Assembly: GCF_011044155.1 (NCBI RefSeq)
Contig: NZ_CP049056.1
Coordinates: forward strand, 3,538,001 to 3,602,000
DNA length: 64,000 bases
Reading direction: 5' to 3'
Source: Pikeienuella piscinae
Lineage (GTDB): Bacteria; Pseudomonadota; Alphaproteobacteria; Rhodobacterales; Rhodobacteraceae
Below, piece by piece: positions 53,239 to 60,902 of this stretch. The position numbers and the translations under genes are program-made. How positions within the stretch are numbered: position 1 is the first letter of the stretch; every line of letters begins with the position of its first letter. Below the pieces are notes generated by a model, which did not search any database, was not told where the DNA came from, and was given only the letters and a program-made list of their open reading frames with translations.

Positions 53239-54491
53239 AGGCGGCTCGCGGTCCGGGCGCCCGCCCGCTCAGGCCCGAGCAAGTCGCGCTCGACCCGCCA
53301 CGCGATCGGCTGCGTGAGCTTTACGCGGCGCTGGACCAGAAACGCTCCGACTTTGCCGATCTCGAACGCTGGAACCTGTCTCCGCTGATAGGGCGGCCGG
53401 TCACGCCGGATGCGCCAGCCACCTTTGAGGAGATGCTCCCCCTCTGGGTGGGCTCTGTGGCCGAACGGCTTCAAGATGCGGACCGGATCGAGGCGTATCG
53501 GGCTTACCTCTCGCGTTTCGTGGAAAGAGCGACATTCGACGCCCTGCTGCTCGACTACGCCGGTTCGATTTCGCCAGGGGAAGTCACCGAGACCGATCTG
53601 AGCGCCATACACAGTCTCGTGCACCTCAAGCGGATCGTGGAGTCCCTGCCGCCGCGCGACGGACGCGTGGTGATCCTCGAAATCGGGGGGGGATTCGGGC
53701 TCCTGGGCGCGCTGGCTCATCGCCATATCGACGTTCCGCTGTGCTACGTCTCCGTTGACGCGGTGCCTGAATCCACCGCCTATTCCGAGGCGTATCTGAG
53801 GAATCTGGGACTGGATGTGGTCTATGCGACCGACGCGGAGGGACTCGCCCGGCGCGATTGCGATTGCGTGGTGGCCCCCGCCTGGGCCGCAGGACGCATA
53901 GCGCCCGGGAGCGTCGATGTGGCGATCAACTTCTCCTCTATCCAGGAGATGCCGGATCGGGCCGCGCGCGCCTATCTGGACGCTGTGCCGGTCTGGCTGC
54001 GCACGGGCGGGGCTTTCCTCTTCGCCAACTCGCGCGAGTTCTTCTACAAGCGAGAATACCTTCAGGGTCCCCCCCTCTATATCGAGTACAAGTCCTACTC
54101 TCCGCGCTCACGCACAACCGACTTTCCGATTGAAATCTTTCGGAAGCGCGTGGACGCGCCCGACTGGGTCGACGCGGCCCTTACCGCAGAGCGCGACTAC
54201 TACATCGAGCTCAAGGCCAAGCTCGAGGCTCAGGTGGAGAAGGGCCGGACGGCGCTTGAGCCGCTGCGCGAGAGAATCGCGCGCCAGTCGGAGGCGATGC
54301 GGATCCGCGTGGAGACGACCCAGAACCTCAGAGCGCGCATTCAGGAGCTTCAAGAAAAGCAGAAGACGATGGCCGAGCGCGTCCAGGCCCTGACCCGCCG
54401 GGCGGAGAAGGCGGAGGCGGCGCTGACAAAGGGTTCATCTTCGAAACCGGCGCCCAAGGCCACCGCCAAGGGGAGCGACCCGAAGGCCTGA
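53235..54491 (+). CDS. putative sugar O-methyltransferase with C-terminal coiled coil
   Basis: The 418-residue protein has a helical N-terminal part (LRELYAALDQKRSDFADLERWNLSP) and a SAM-binding domain with VVILEIGGGFGLLGALAHRHIDVPLCYVSVDAVPESTAYSEAYL and later INFSSIQEMPDRAARAYLD. It is followed by a coiled coil from about residue 330 to 400 (LEAQVEKGRTALEPLRERIARQ...LRARIQELQEKQKTMAERVQALTRRAEKAEAAL) and a Lys/Ser-rich tail. It fits the putative sugar O-methyltransferase family. The coiled coil is unusual and parallels those on the two glycosyltransferases. Start at 53235 overlaps the epimerase remnant stop. Confidence 0.75.
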   Translation: MKAARGPGARPLRPEQVALDPPRDRLRELYAALDQKRSDFADLERWNLSPLIGRPVTPDAPATFEEMLPLWVGSVAERLQDADRIEAYRAYLSRFVERATFDALLLDYAGSISPGEVTETDLSAIHSLVHLKRIVESLPPRDGRVVILEIGGGFGLLGALAHRHIDVPLCYVSVDAVPESTAYSEAYLRNLGLDVVYATDAEGLARRDCDCVVAPAWAAGRIAPGSVDVAINFSSIQEMPDRAARAYLDAVPVWLRTGGAFLFANSREFFYKREYLQGPPLYIEYKSYSPRSRTTDFPIEIFRKRVDAPDWVDAALTAERDYYIELKAKLEAQVEKGRTALEPLRERIARQSEAMRIRVETTQNLRARIQELQEKQKTMAERVQALTRRAEKAEAALTKGSSSKPAPKATAKGSDPKA

Positions 54492-54720
54492 CCGCTCGTC
54501 CCGAGCGCCTTCAGCCCGGCGTCTTTGCCGACCTCGCGCGCGGATCCGAATGTGCTGAGGTCAGCGGATGCCGTGCATGGCGAGGGAGCGCGGAGTCTTC
54601 GATGTCGGCGATCGGTGGGTCTGAGCCGGGCGGCGGCGCGCCGCGCCTCTCGCATGCGCCAAAGCCGGTCGATCGCGCCGCCCAGCAAATGGCGCCCGTG
54701 GGTCATCACTGGCTCTCGGG

Positions 54721-56184
54721 TCAGATCTGCGTGTTCGACGGCGCGCTCCAGGCCGGGCGATAGGTCAGATCCGCGGGCGTGCCGAACGTTTCCAACACGA
54801 AGGGGGTTTCGGGGTCGCCGCGGCGGATTCCGTCAACGATCCTCCAGTTTCGGCCCAGATACAGGGCTGGCCGGTTCGCGCGCACGATCGCGTCGAGTTG
54901 TCGCTTGATCCGGTTGCCGTGCCAGCGGAGCGAACTGTCGACGATCGCCACCTCCGCGCGGCCGCCAACCCCATCCAGGAACGCGCGCTCCCAACCAGGT
55001 CTGGCGAGCACGGGCGTGAGACGAACGGGCATCTTCAGCGCCGCGGCGATCGCCACCTCCCACGCATGCGGGTCGCGCGCCGCGCGCACGATGCGCAAAT
55101 AGCCCTCCAGGCGCGGTTCACCAAGCACATCGGGCAGCTCGGGCACGCAGATCGGCGCGCCGAACGCCGCGAAATCAACCACTCGGTTCGGAAAGGAGGC
55201 CCGATGGTTGCCGATCTCGGGATCGAGCGTCACGAGGCCAAGCGTCGTGCGCGCGAGCACCGTTCCGTATGCTTCATCCTCGAGTTGGCCGAGAAGCATG
55301 ATCCGTTCGGACATGCCGGAGCGCTCGATATGCTCCTCCACCTGCTGTTGGAATGTCGGGGGCGTGATTCGCCCCGCGACGACGCAGGCGGTTCCGTCCG
55401 CCGCGCCCGCGCGCACGGCTGCGATAAAACCGTCGAGCGCCGGCAACAGGGGACTGATCTCGTTCTGCATGCAGTTGATCGTGACGACGCGCTCGAACGG
55501 GGCGAGGCGGGACTCGATGTCAGGGTCAGGAACATAGGCGTTGCCAGTGTGCCATTGTCCCATAATGTCCGCCGCGACGCCGAGCCCCTCGCGCAGTTCG
55601 GCGGCGATCGTCGGGCTGACGGTCGTCACATGGGCGCAGCGCGTCAAGAGGTGCGCTTGCGTGGCCTGTGCGATCACGCGCGCGGTCAGGGGAGCCGTTC
55701 GGTGCGCCACGCGCTGGGTGTAGTCGCGCACCTCGAGCACGTCGCAGACCAGGCGCGCGCCTGTAAGCTCGGCCACCGCGGCGGCGGCGGGAAGCGATTC
55801 AAGCCCACGCGCGAAGACTACTGCGTCCGGGCTCAGACGGGGGGCGAGCATCTCGACGGCGGCATCGGCGACCTGCAACTGCTGTGTGATCAGCTGGGGC
55901 GCGGCTTGTGAACGTAGGCGGTCGAGTTGCGCTTTCCGGCGCAGGTCGCGGGCCCGGACAATGTCGAGCCGCTCGGTAAGGCGGGCGCATTTCGCGCGCA
56001 ACCGGTCGACTTGCGCCTTGCGGTTTAGCTCACGCGCCCGGACAATGCCGAGCCGTTCGGTAAGGTGGGTGCATCTCGCGCGCAGGCGGTCGATCTGCGC
56101 CGCCTGCCGCGCAATGCGGTTCTCGCTCGTATTGTCGGGTTTGGCTCGGCTCCGGCCCAGGCCTATCCAGGTCAGGATCTTCAA
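54721..56184 (-). CDS. GT-B glycosyltransferase with tandem-repeat N-terminal coiled coil
   Basis: The 487-residue protein begins with a coiled coil (residues 24-95) made of an exact 28-residue, four-heptad repeat (QIDRLRARCTHLTERLGIVR...), then a GT4-like core: ACVVAGRITPPTFQQQ, IMLLGQLEDEAYGTVLARTTLGLVTLDPEIG and FPNRVVDFAAFGAPICVPELPDV. The end (VAIVDSSLRWHGNRIKRQLDAI) again looks like the first unit of another Rossmann domain, as in the gene at 51233. It overlaps the Gfo/Idh gene by ATGA and closes the DegT-acyltransferase-Gfo/Idh operon. Sugar specificity unknown. Confidence 0.75.
   Translation of the reverse strand: MKILTWIGLGRSRAKPDNTSENRIARQAAQIDRLRARCTHLTERLGIVRARELNRKAQVDRLRAKCARLTERLDIVRARDLRRKAQLDRLRSQAAPQLITQQLQVADAAVEMLAPRLSPDAVVFARGLESLPAAAAVAELTGARLVCDVLEVRDYTQRVAHRTAPLTARVIAQATQAHLLTRCAHVTTVSPTIAAELREGLGVAADIMGQWHTGNAYVPDPDIESRLAPFERVVTINCMQNEISPLLPALDGFIAAVRAGAADGTACVVAGRITPPTFQQQVEEHIERSGMSERIMLLGQLEDEAYGTVLARTTLGLVTLDPEIGNHRASFPNRVVDFAAFGAPICVPELPDVLGEPRLEGYLRIVRAARDPHAWEVAIAAALKMPVRLTPVLARPGWERAFLDGVGGRAEVAIVDSSLRWHGNRIKRQLDAIVRANRPALYLGRNWRIVDGIRRGDPETPFVLETFGTPADLTYRPAWSAPSNTQI
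55930..56097 (-). repeat. 84-bp tandem repeat (two full units) coding the coiled coil
   Basis: Two nearly identical 84-bp units, coding residues 30-57 and 58-85, lie head to tail; a partial third unit continues to about 55906. Each unit codes 28 residues, exactly four heptads, so gain or loss of a unit would change coil length without breaking frame. Confidence 0.85.
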
Positions 56185-57167
56185 ATCAGACGTTCCATGG
56201 TGCGCATCACTTCGATCGAGCCGCGCATCGTGTCGGCCGTCTCGCTTGTCCCGTTCCGGATGTCGGCCACGAAAGCGCGCATCTGGCCACGGTAAAGATC
56301 GTGGGGCTGGGTCTCCATCTCAGTGCGCCCGGCGGGCCATTGGTCTCGGGCCTCCCTGAGGAAGATATAGCTCGCGTGCTGGGGCTGGATGGATCCGACG
56401 AAAGAGCCGTTGTCGCCATGAAGCTCGACATATTGCGTAAAGGACGGCGAGGTCAGATCCGCCTGGATCAGCACGTCGAGGCCGCCGTCGAACCTGAGCG
56501 AGGCGAGCACCCAATCCTCGGCGTCGACCTGATGGAGTTCGCCATGGATGCGCCGTTCGGGCCAGCGGAGCTGACGCTGGAGCAGTTCAACCTCCGTGGG
56601 AGCGCCGAAATACCACTGCGCGAGGTCGATCATGTGGACCATCATTTCGCGGGTCGCCCCGCCGCCCTGGGCCGCATAGTGCTTCCAGGGCATGGCGCTG
56701 CCGCGGCCCCCGATGCGGAAGATGGCGGATCCGAAGGTCCCCAGAGGCGACGCTCCGTCGCTCTGTCGCGCGGCGAGCGCGCGGCCCTGCCGCAATGTTG
56801 GAACCTGTCGGTAGATCCAGCCGACGGCGCCGGTCAATCCCGCGGCCTCGGTCTCGCGGATCAGGGCCTCGCCAGTGGCGACATCCTCGCACAAGGGTTT
56901 CTCGCACATCCAGTGGATGCCGGCGGCGACGCATTGACGGATGAGCGGGGCGTGCGAAGGGGTCGGCGTGCAGATCGAGACGGCGGTGACACCCGACGAG
57001 AGGAGCGCGGGAACGTCCCGGACCGCCGTCACCCCCAGGGCGTCGGCGAGCACTTGGGCGCGGGCCGGGTCGACGTCGCAGACGCGGATTTCATCCACGT
57101 CGGCCGCGCGGAGGCCCTTGATGTGCTTGGGGGCCTGTTTTCCACAGCCGATAATTCCGAAGATCAT
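56181..57167 (-). CDS. Gfo/Idh/MocA oxidoreductase (WbpB/WlbA-like)
   Basis: The 328-residue protein has the NAD motif IFGIIGCGKQAPKHIKGL, VTAVSICTPTPSHAPLIRQCVAAGIHWMCEKPLCED with the EKP signature, and the C-terminal substrate domain (RIGGRGSAMPWKHYAAQGGGATREMMVHMIDLAQWYFG). With the adjoining acyltransferase and aminotransferase it matches the WbpB/WbpD/WbpE set, where WbpB oxidises C3 of UDP-GlcNAcA. Start MIFGIIGCG has GGAGA upstream. It overlaps both neighbours by 4 bp. Confidence 0.85.
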   Translation of the reverse strand: MIFGIIGCGKQAPKHIKGLRAADVDEIRVCDVDPARAQVLADALGVTAVRDVPALLSSGVTAVSICTPTPSHAPLIRQCVAAGIHWMCEKPLCEDVATGEALIRETEAAGLTGAVGWIYRQVPTLRQGRALAARQSDGASPLGTFGSAIFRIGGRGSAMPWKHYAAQGGGATREMMVHMIDLAQWYFGAPTEVELLQRQLRWPERRIHGELHQVDAEDWVLASLRFDGGLDVLIQADLTSPSFTQYVELHGDNGSFVGSIQPQHASYIFLREARDQWPAGRTEMETQPHDLYRGQMRAFVADIRNGTSETADTMRGSIEVMRTMERLI

Positions 57168-57787
57168 TGGGCGTCTCCATCCGCCGGTATCAGATCGCGC
57201 CACGAGAGCGCCATGTTGTCTTCGCGCAGCCGGTCCGGCAATGGCTCGATCCGGGCGGGCGCGCCGATCACCAGCGACATGGGCGGCGCGTCGCGCGTCA
57301 CGATGGCGCCCGCGGCGACGAACGAGCCGCGCCCGATGCGCACGCCGGGGCAGATCGTGCAGCCCCCGCCGATGGTCACCAGGTCCTCGACATGAGCGCC
57401 CTGGGGGCCGTCGCGCAGGTAGGCGTCGCGCATCTTGAGCGGGTAACGGTCATTGGTGAAGGTCACGCAGGGCCCGATGAACACCCGGTTTCCCACTGAC
57501 ATGTGCGTGGGCAGGTAGCAGCCGGTCTCGATCTTGACGAAGTCGCCGATCGTCAGCAGCCCGTCGAGCACGGTGTTGGTCCCGATCACCACATGGTCCC
57601 CGATCACGGCGCCGCCGCGGATCGTGACGTGATGGCCGGTCTGCAGGTTCCGACCCGCCGTCACGCCGGTGTAGACGATCGTCCCGCGGCGCAGCACGCC
57701 CCCCGGCCCGAAACGGCTGGGCTCGGGGCCGCCGCCGGGCTGATCGACGATCGCGCCCTCCTGGATCTCGATGGGGGCGTCGCTCAC
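57164..57787 (-). CDS. left-handed beta-helix N-acetyltransferase (WbpD/WlbB-like)
   Basis: The 207-residue protein has hexapeptide repeats (GTIVYTGVTAGRNLQTGHHVTIRGGAVIGDHVVIGTNTVLDG, VTIGGGCTICPGVRIGRGSFVAAGAIVTRDAPP). It likely acetylates the C3 amino group of a UDP-sugar. The start is a GTG at 57787 overlapping the aminotransferase stop (GTGA); the longer frame is only antisense-style extension within that gene. It couples to the Gfo/Idh gene by ATGA. Confidence 0.85.
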   Translation of the reverse strand: MSDAPIEIQEGAIVDQPGGGPEPSRFGPGGVLRRGTIVYTGVTAGRNLQTGHHVTIRGGAVIGDHVVIGTNTVLDGLLTIGDFVKIETGCYLPTHMSVGNRVFIGPCVTFTNDRYPLKMRDAYLRDGPQGAHVEDLVTIGGGCTICPGVRIGRGSFVAAGAIVTRDAPPMSLVIGAPARIEPLPDRLREDNMALSWRDLIPADGDAQ

Positions 57788-58920
57788 TCCGCCAACTGCG
57801 CGACGGAAAGCGCGTCCCGGATAGCATCGCAAACGGCGTCGACCTGGGTCTCGCTCAGATACGGGTTCATCGGCAGGCTGACGACCTCGCGCGCGGCCTG
57901 TTCGGACGCGGGAAGCGAGCCTTCGCCGTCGCCATAGGCGCTGTAGGCCGGCTGCAGGTGCATCGGCACGGGGTAGAAGACCATCGTCGGGACGCTCCTC
58001 TCCTTGCACCCGGCCTGAAGCCGCTCGCGCTCGGTGGTGCGGATGGTGTACTGGGCCCAGACGCTCCGGCTGTCGGACACGCGCGCGGGCACGCGCACCA
58101 CCTCCGCCAGCGCCGCGTCGTAGCGCTGCGCGACGCGCTCGCGGCTGGCCAGCTCATCCTCGAAGATCGAGAGCTTGGACGACAGGACCGCCGCCTGGAT
58201 CGAATCCAGGCGCCCGTTCACGCCGACGCGCACCACGTCGTATTTATGCGCGCCCTTGCCGTGCGAGCGCACCGAGCGCAGGACGTCCGCCAGCGCGTCG
58301 TCATCGGTGAAGATCGCCCCGCCGTCGCCATAGCAGCCCAACGGCTTCGACGGATAGAAGGAGGTCGAGGTGATGTCGGTCATCGCGCCGACCATCGTCC
58401 CGCCCTTGCGCGCCCCGAAGGCCTGTGCGGCGTCGGCCACGATCTTCAGGTCCTCCTCGCGCGCCAGCGCGTTGAGCGCCGCGTAGTCGGCGGGTTGACC
58501 GAACAGGTCCACCGGCATGATCACCCGCGGCGTCAGCCGCCCGGCGGCGCGGGTCTGCGCGATCTTGGCGCGCAGATCGTCCATGTCGATCAGGAAGGTC
58601 CCCGGATCGACGTCCACGAAGACCGGCGCGGCGCCGGCCAGCAGGATCGCCTCGGCCGTGGAGGTGTAGGTGAAGGACGGCACGAAGACCGCGTCCCCCG
58701 CGCCCACGCCCATGGCCAGGAGCGGCATGAAGAGCGCGTCGGTCCCCGACGAGCAGCTGATCGCGTTGCGCGCGCCGGTATAGGCGCAGAGCTCCTCCTC
58801 GAACGCGGTCACGGCCGGCCCCATCACGTATTGCCCGCCATCGAGAACGGCGTGGATGCGCGTGTCGATATCGTCCTTCAGGCGCGCATATTGGGTTTTG
58901 AGGTCAATGAAAGGGATCAT
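57784..58920 (-). CDS. DegT/DnrJ/EryC1/StrS sugar aminotransferase (WbpE/WlbC-like)
   Basis: The 378-residue PLP enzyme has MIPFIDLKTQYARLKDDIDTRI at the start, SCSSGTDALFMPLLAMGVGAGDAVFVPSFTYTSTAEAI, the PLP-binding Asp in IVADAAQAFGARKGG, and the Schiff-base Lys in FYPSKPLGCYGDGGAIFTDD. It transfers an amino group to a 3-keto UDP-uronic acid in this context. It is the first gene of the four-gene minus-strand operon ending in the coiled-coil glycosyltransferase. Confidence 0.9.
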   Translation of the reverse strand: MIPFIDLKTQYARLKDDIDTRIHAVLDGGQYVMGPAVTAFEEELCAYTGARNAISCSSGTDALFMPLLAMGVGAGDAVFVPSFTYTSTAEAILLAGAAPVFVDVDPGTFLIDMDDLRAKIAQTRAAGRLTPRVIMPVDLFGQPADYAALNALAREEDLKIVADAAQAFGARKGGTMVGAMTDITSTSFYPSKPLGCYGDGGAIFTDDDALADVLRSVRSHGKGAHKYDVVRVGVNGRLDSIQAAVLSSKLSIFEDELASRERVAQRYDAALAEVVRVPARVSDSRSVWAQYTIRTTERERLQAGCKERSVPTMVFYPVPMHLQPAYSAYGDGEGSLPASEQAAREVVSLPMNPYLSETQVDAVCDAIRDALSVAQLAE

Positions 58921-59460
58921 TTGGCTTCCTTGGAAAGTCGCTTCTTTCGCGTTGAGGGAGGAACATGAAACCGCAGTCGCCTAAAGAGCGACAAGCAGTA
59001 GGGGAACTTCCACGCCCAATACAGATGAGACGTCATCGGGATCGTGTTTCGGCTCTGGCGAGATCTTTTCGGCGGCGCACTCCGAGCGTGAGCGTTTCGG
59101 CTTCGTCAGATCGCGCGGCGGCCGCGCCCTGTTTGGCTGAACGTCCATGAGTGACTTTCACTTTTAGCGAGCGTTCGGGAGCGTTGACTCCCACAGGTTT
59201 GCGGAGCGAGGTTGCTGGGGTGCCGCGTTTATGATGCGTGACCGGCTTCGCTGCAAGGGTGTTGACAGCGCTGTCGGATGTGCCGTTCGTCCTTGGAACG
59301 GCGCATGGTCTCGGTGGGCTTGGTCTTCCGGAGCCCGAATGCCTTCGTCGGCTTGGTGAGTGCTCATGAGGCTCTTTCCGGGCGTCCAACTCACAAACCG
59401 TTTCGAGCGGGATGGTGACGATGCGGCGATCCCTGCCGTCGGTGCTTCAACGCCTCGCCC
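58921..59460. other. 540-bp stretch without recognisable genes
   Basis: Short frames on both strands have no domain-like sequence or ribosome site. It lies between the sugar operon and a decayed recombinase and may be further degraded mobile DNA. It holds the promoter of the DegT operon at its left end. Confidence 0.5.
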
Positions 59461-59884
59461 GGAAACCATCTTCAGCGCAATCGGCGGGCCGCCCAATTGG
59501 TCGCCAGTGTGAAAGCGAACGTGAAGTAGCTGGTGAAGCAGACCGAGCCGCGTCGTGAGCCTATCGTTGACGCGAATAGCCCGGCAATCATCTCCGCCTA
59601 TGAAAAGCGGGTCGCCCAGCTGGAACAGGAAAAGCAGGTTCTGCTGGAACGCAATGAGAAAAGCGCCGCGCGGCAGAGCAGTTTCGAAGAAATGCACGAA
59701 CTCTCGATGAAATTCCTTTCAAACCCTTGGAATATGAGGGTTTCAGGGTAGATTGAACCGGCCCGACTCGTCCGCGGTTGGCTTTCCCGAGTGGATTTCA
59801 TGCGCCCGGAATCAGGAATTTCGAGCCGCAAACTTACTCATTCGATTCAGACTGTTAGGGGAGTTCGGACAAGGCAAAAATGTA
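59461..59884 (+). pseudogene. C-terminal remnant of a large serine recombinase
   Basis: Translation shows the C-terminal coiled coil and tail of large serine recombinases: RAAQLVASVKANVK, an in-frame TAG at 59527, then REPIVDANSPAIISAYEKRVAQLEQEKQVLLERN and FEEMHELSMKFLSNPWNM. A frameshift near 59745 leads into VGFPEWISCARNQEFRAANLLIRF, which matches the usual end (LxF...CRNxxFRxxxxxLPFK). The catalytic N-terminal domain is missing and the end is cut by the IS element at 59885. It marks past site-specific integration. Confidence 0.75.
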
Positions 59885-59900
59885 AGAGCCTGGCTCGAAA
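59885..59900 (+). repeat. left terminal inverted repeat of the IS element
   Basis: AGAGCCTGGCTCGAAA, directly after the recombinase remnant. Confidence 0.65.
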
Positions 59901-59905
59901 CTCGG

Positions 59906-60739
59906 TCAAACATAACAATACCTTGCGAGGCGTCTGGTGAGCAGTCGGATATGCGCGACGTTCGCCCACGCCTCGGACGAGGCGATGGATCGCTCCCAGT
60001 CCTTGGCGAGACGGCGGCATCTTCCAAGCCATGCGAAGGTGCGCTCGACAACCCATCGCCTTGGAATGATCTCGAACCCTTCGGCGCGATCAGATCGCTT
60101 GATGATCTCGATGCGCCAGTCGCCGAACCCGGTCAGGGCGCGGCGCAGTTTCTTCCCGGCATAGCCGCCGTCTGCGAAGACGTGGCGCAGCCACGGTCAG
60201 CGTCTGCGGATGGACGCCAGCACGAGCGGGGCGCCGTCGCGGTCCTGCACGCCGGCGCCGTGAACGACCAGGCCAACCATCAGCCCAATCGTATCGACCA
60301 CCATGTGGCGCTTGCGGCCCCTGATCTTTTTCCCAGCGTCGTAGCCGCAAACCCCTCCCGCCTCTGTGGTTTTCACGCTCTGACTGTCGATCACGCCTGC
60401 GGTCGGAGACGCCTCGCGCCCCTCCAGCTCCCGTGACACCATCACCAGCGCATTGTTGAGTGCGGGCCAGAAGCCTTCGTCCCGCCAGCGGTAGAAGTAA
60501 CGCTGCACGGCCGAAACAGGCGGAAACTCCGTCGGTAGATAGCGCCAAGGGCAGCCGGTCGAGGCGATGTAAAGGATCGCGTTCATCACCTCCCGCAGAT
60601 CGGTCGTGCGCGGGCGGCCCAGACCGCGTCGATCAGGCATGTAGGCGGCGATCACCTCCCATTCCCGATCCGTCAGGTCGCTTGCATAGCGCGCTGACCG
60701 TCGCGCATATTCCGCGCGGGCGATATCATCCCAGGGCAT
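59906..60739 (-). pseudogene. IS5-family DDE transposase with one in-frame TGA
   Basis: The frame codes 180 residues up to a TGA at 60199-60197 and then continues in the same frame for about 96 residues. Before the stop: a DUF4096 start (LTDREWEVIAAYMPDRRGLGRP, GCPWRYLP) and the first catalytic Asp in GVIDSQSVKTTEAGG. After it: PWLRHVFADGGYAGKKL (second Asp) and VVERTFAWLGRCRRLAKDWE (catalytic Glu). The stop falls where relatives have an aromatic or similar residue before PWLRHVFADGGY, so a single substitution (for example TGG to TGA) explains it. The triad is split, so it is inactive unless read through. Confidence 0.85.
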
Positions 60740-60801
60740 CGGGCCTCCGTCAGTCGTTGCAAACCGACGTGAATCACAACCCTCTGATATCGCTCAACTC
60801 A

Positions 60802-60817
60802 TTTCGGGGCGGGCTCT
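60802..60817 (-). repeat. right terminal inverted repeat of the IS element
   Basis: Minus-strand AGAGCCCGCCCCGAAA, mirroring the left end with three mismatches. Confidence 0.65.
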
Positions 60818-60902
60818 GAGGCTTCTGATATGCAATGCCGCCTCATACTCTTTTCCTTCATTTACACCTATCAACTCGATCATTGGCTGGCCTCATCCGC
60901 TC

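Larger units (their letters stand above)
59885..60817 (-). mobile_element. IS5-family element (IS427-like)
   Basis: A 933-bp element bounded by imperfect 16-bp inverted repeats (AGAGCCTGGCTCGAAA at 59885-59900 and its partner AGAGCCCGCCCCGAAA at 60817-60802, 13 of 16 matching) encloses one transposase gene on the minus strand. The flanks (TA left, GA right) do not give a clear target duplication, so the insertion may be old or rearranged. Confidence 0.75.

Noticed and set aside
59033-59389. 118-codon minus-strand frame before the recombinase remnant
   Set aside because: No motif and shadow-like composition; no similarity recognised to recombinase-associated DUF proteins.
59883-60819. Target-site duplication flanking the IS element
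   Set aside because: Left flank TA and right flank GA differ; no duplication of 2-4 bp could be aligned convincingly.
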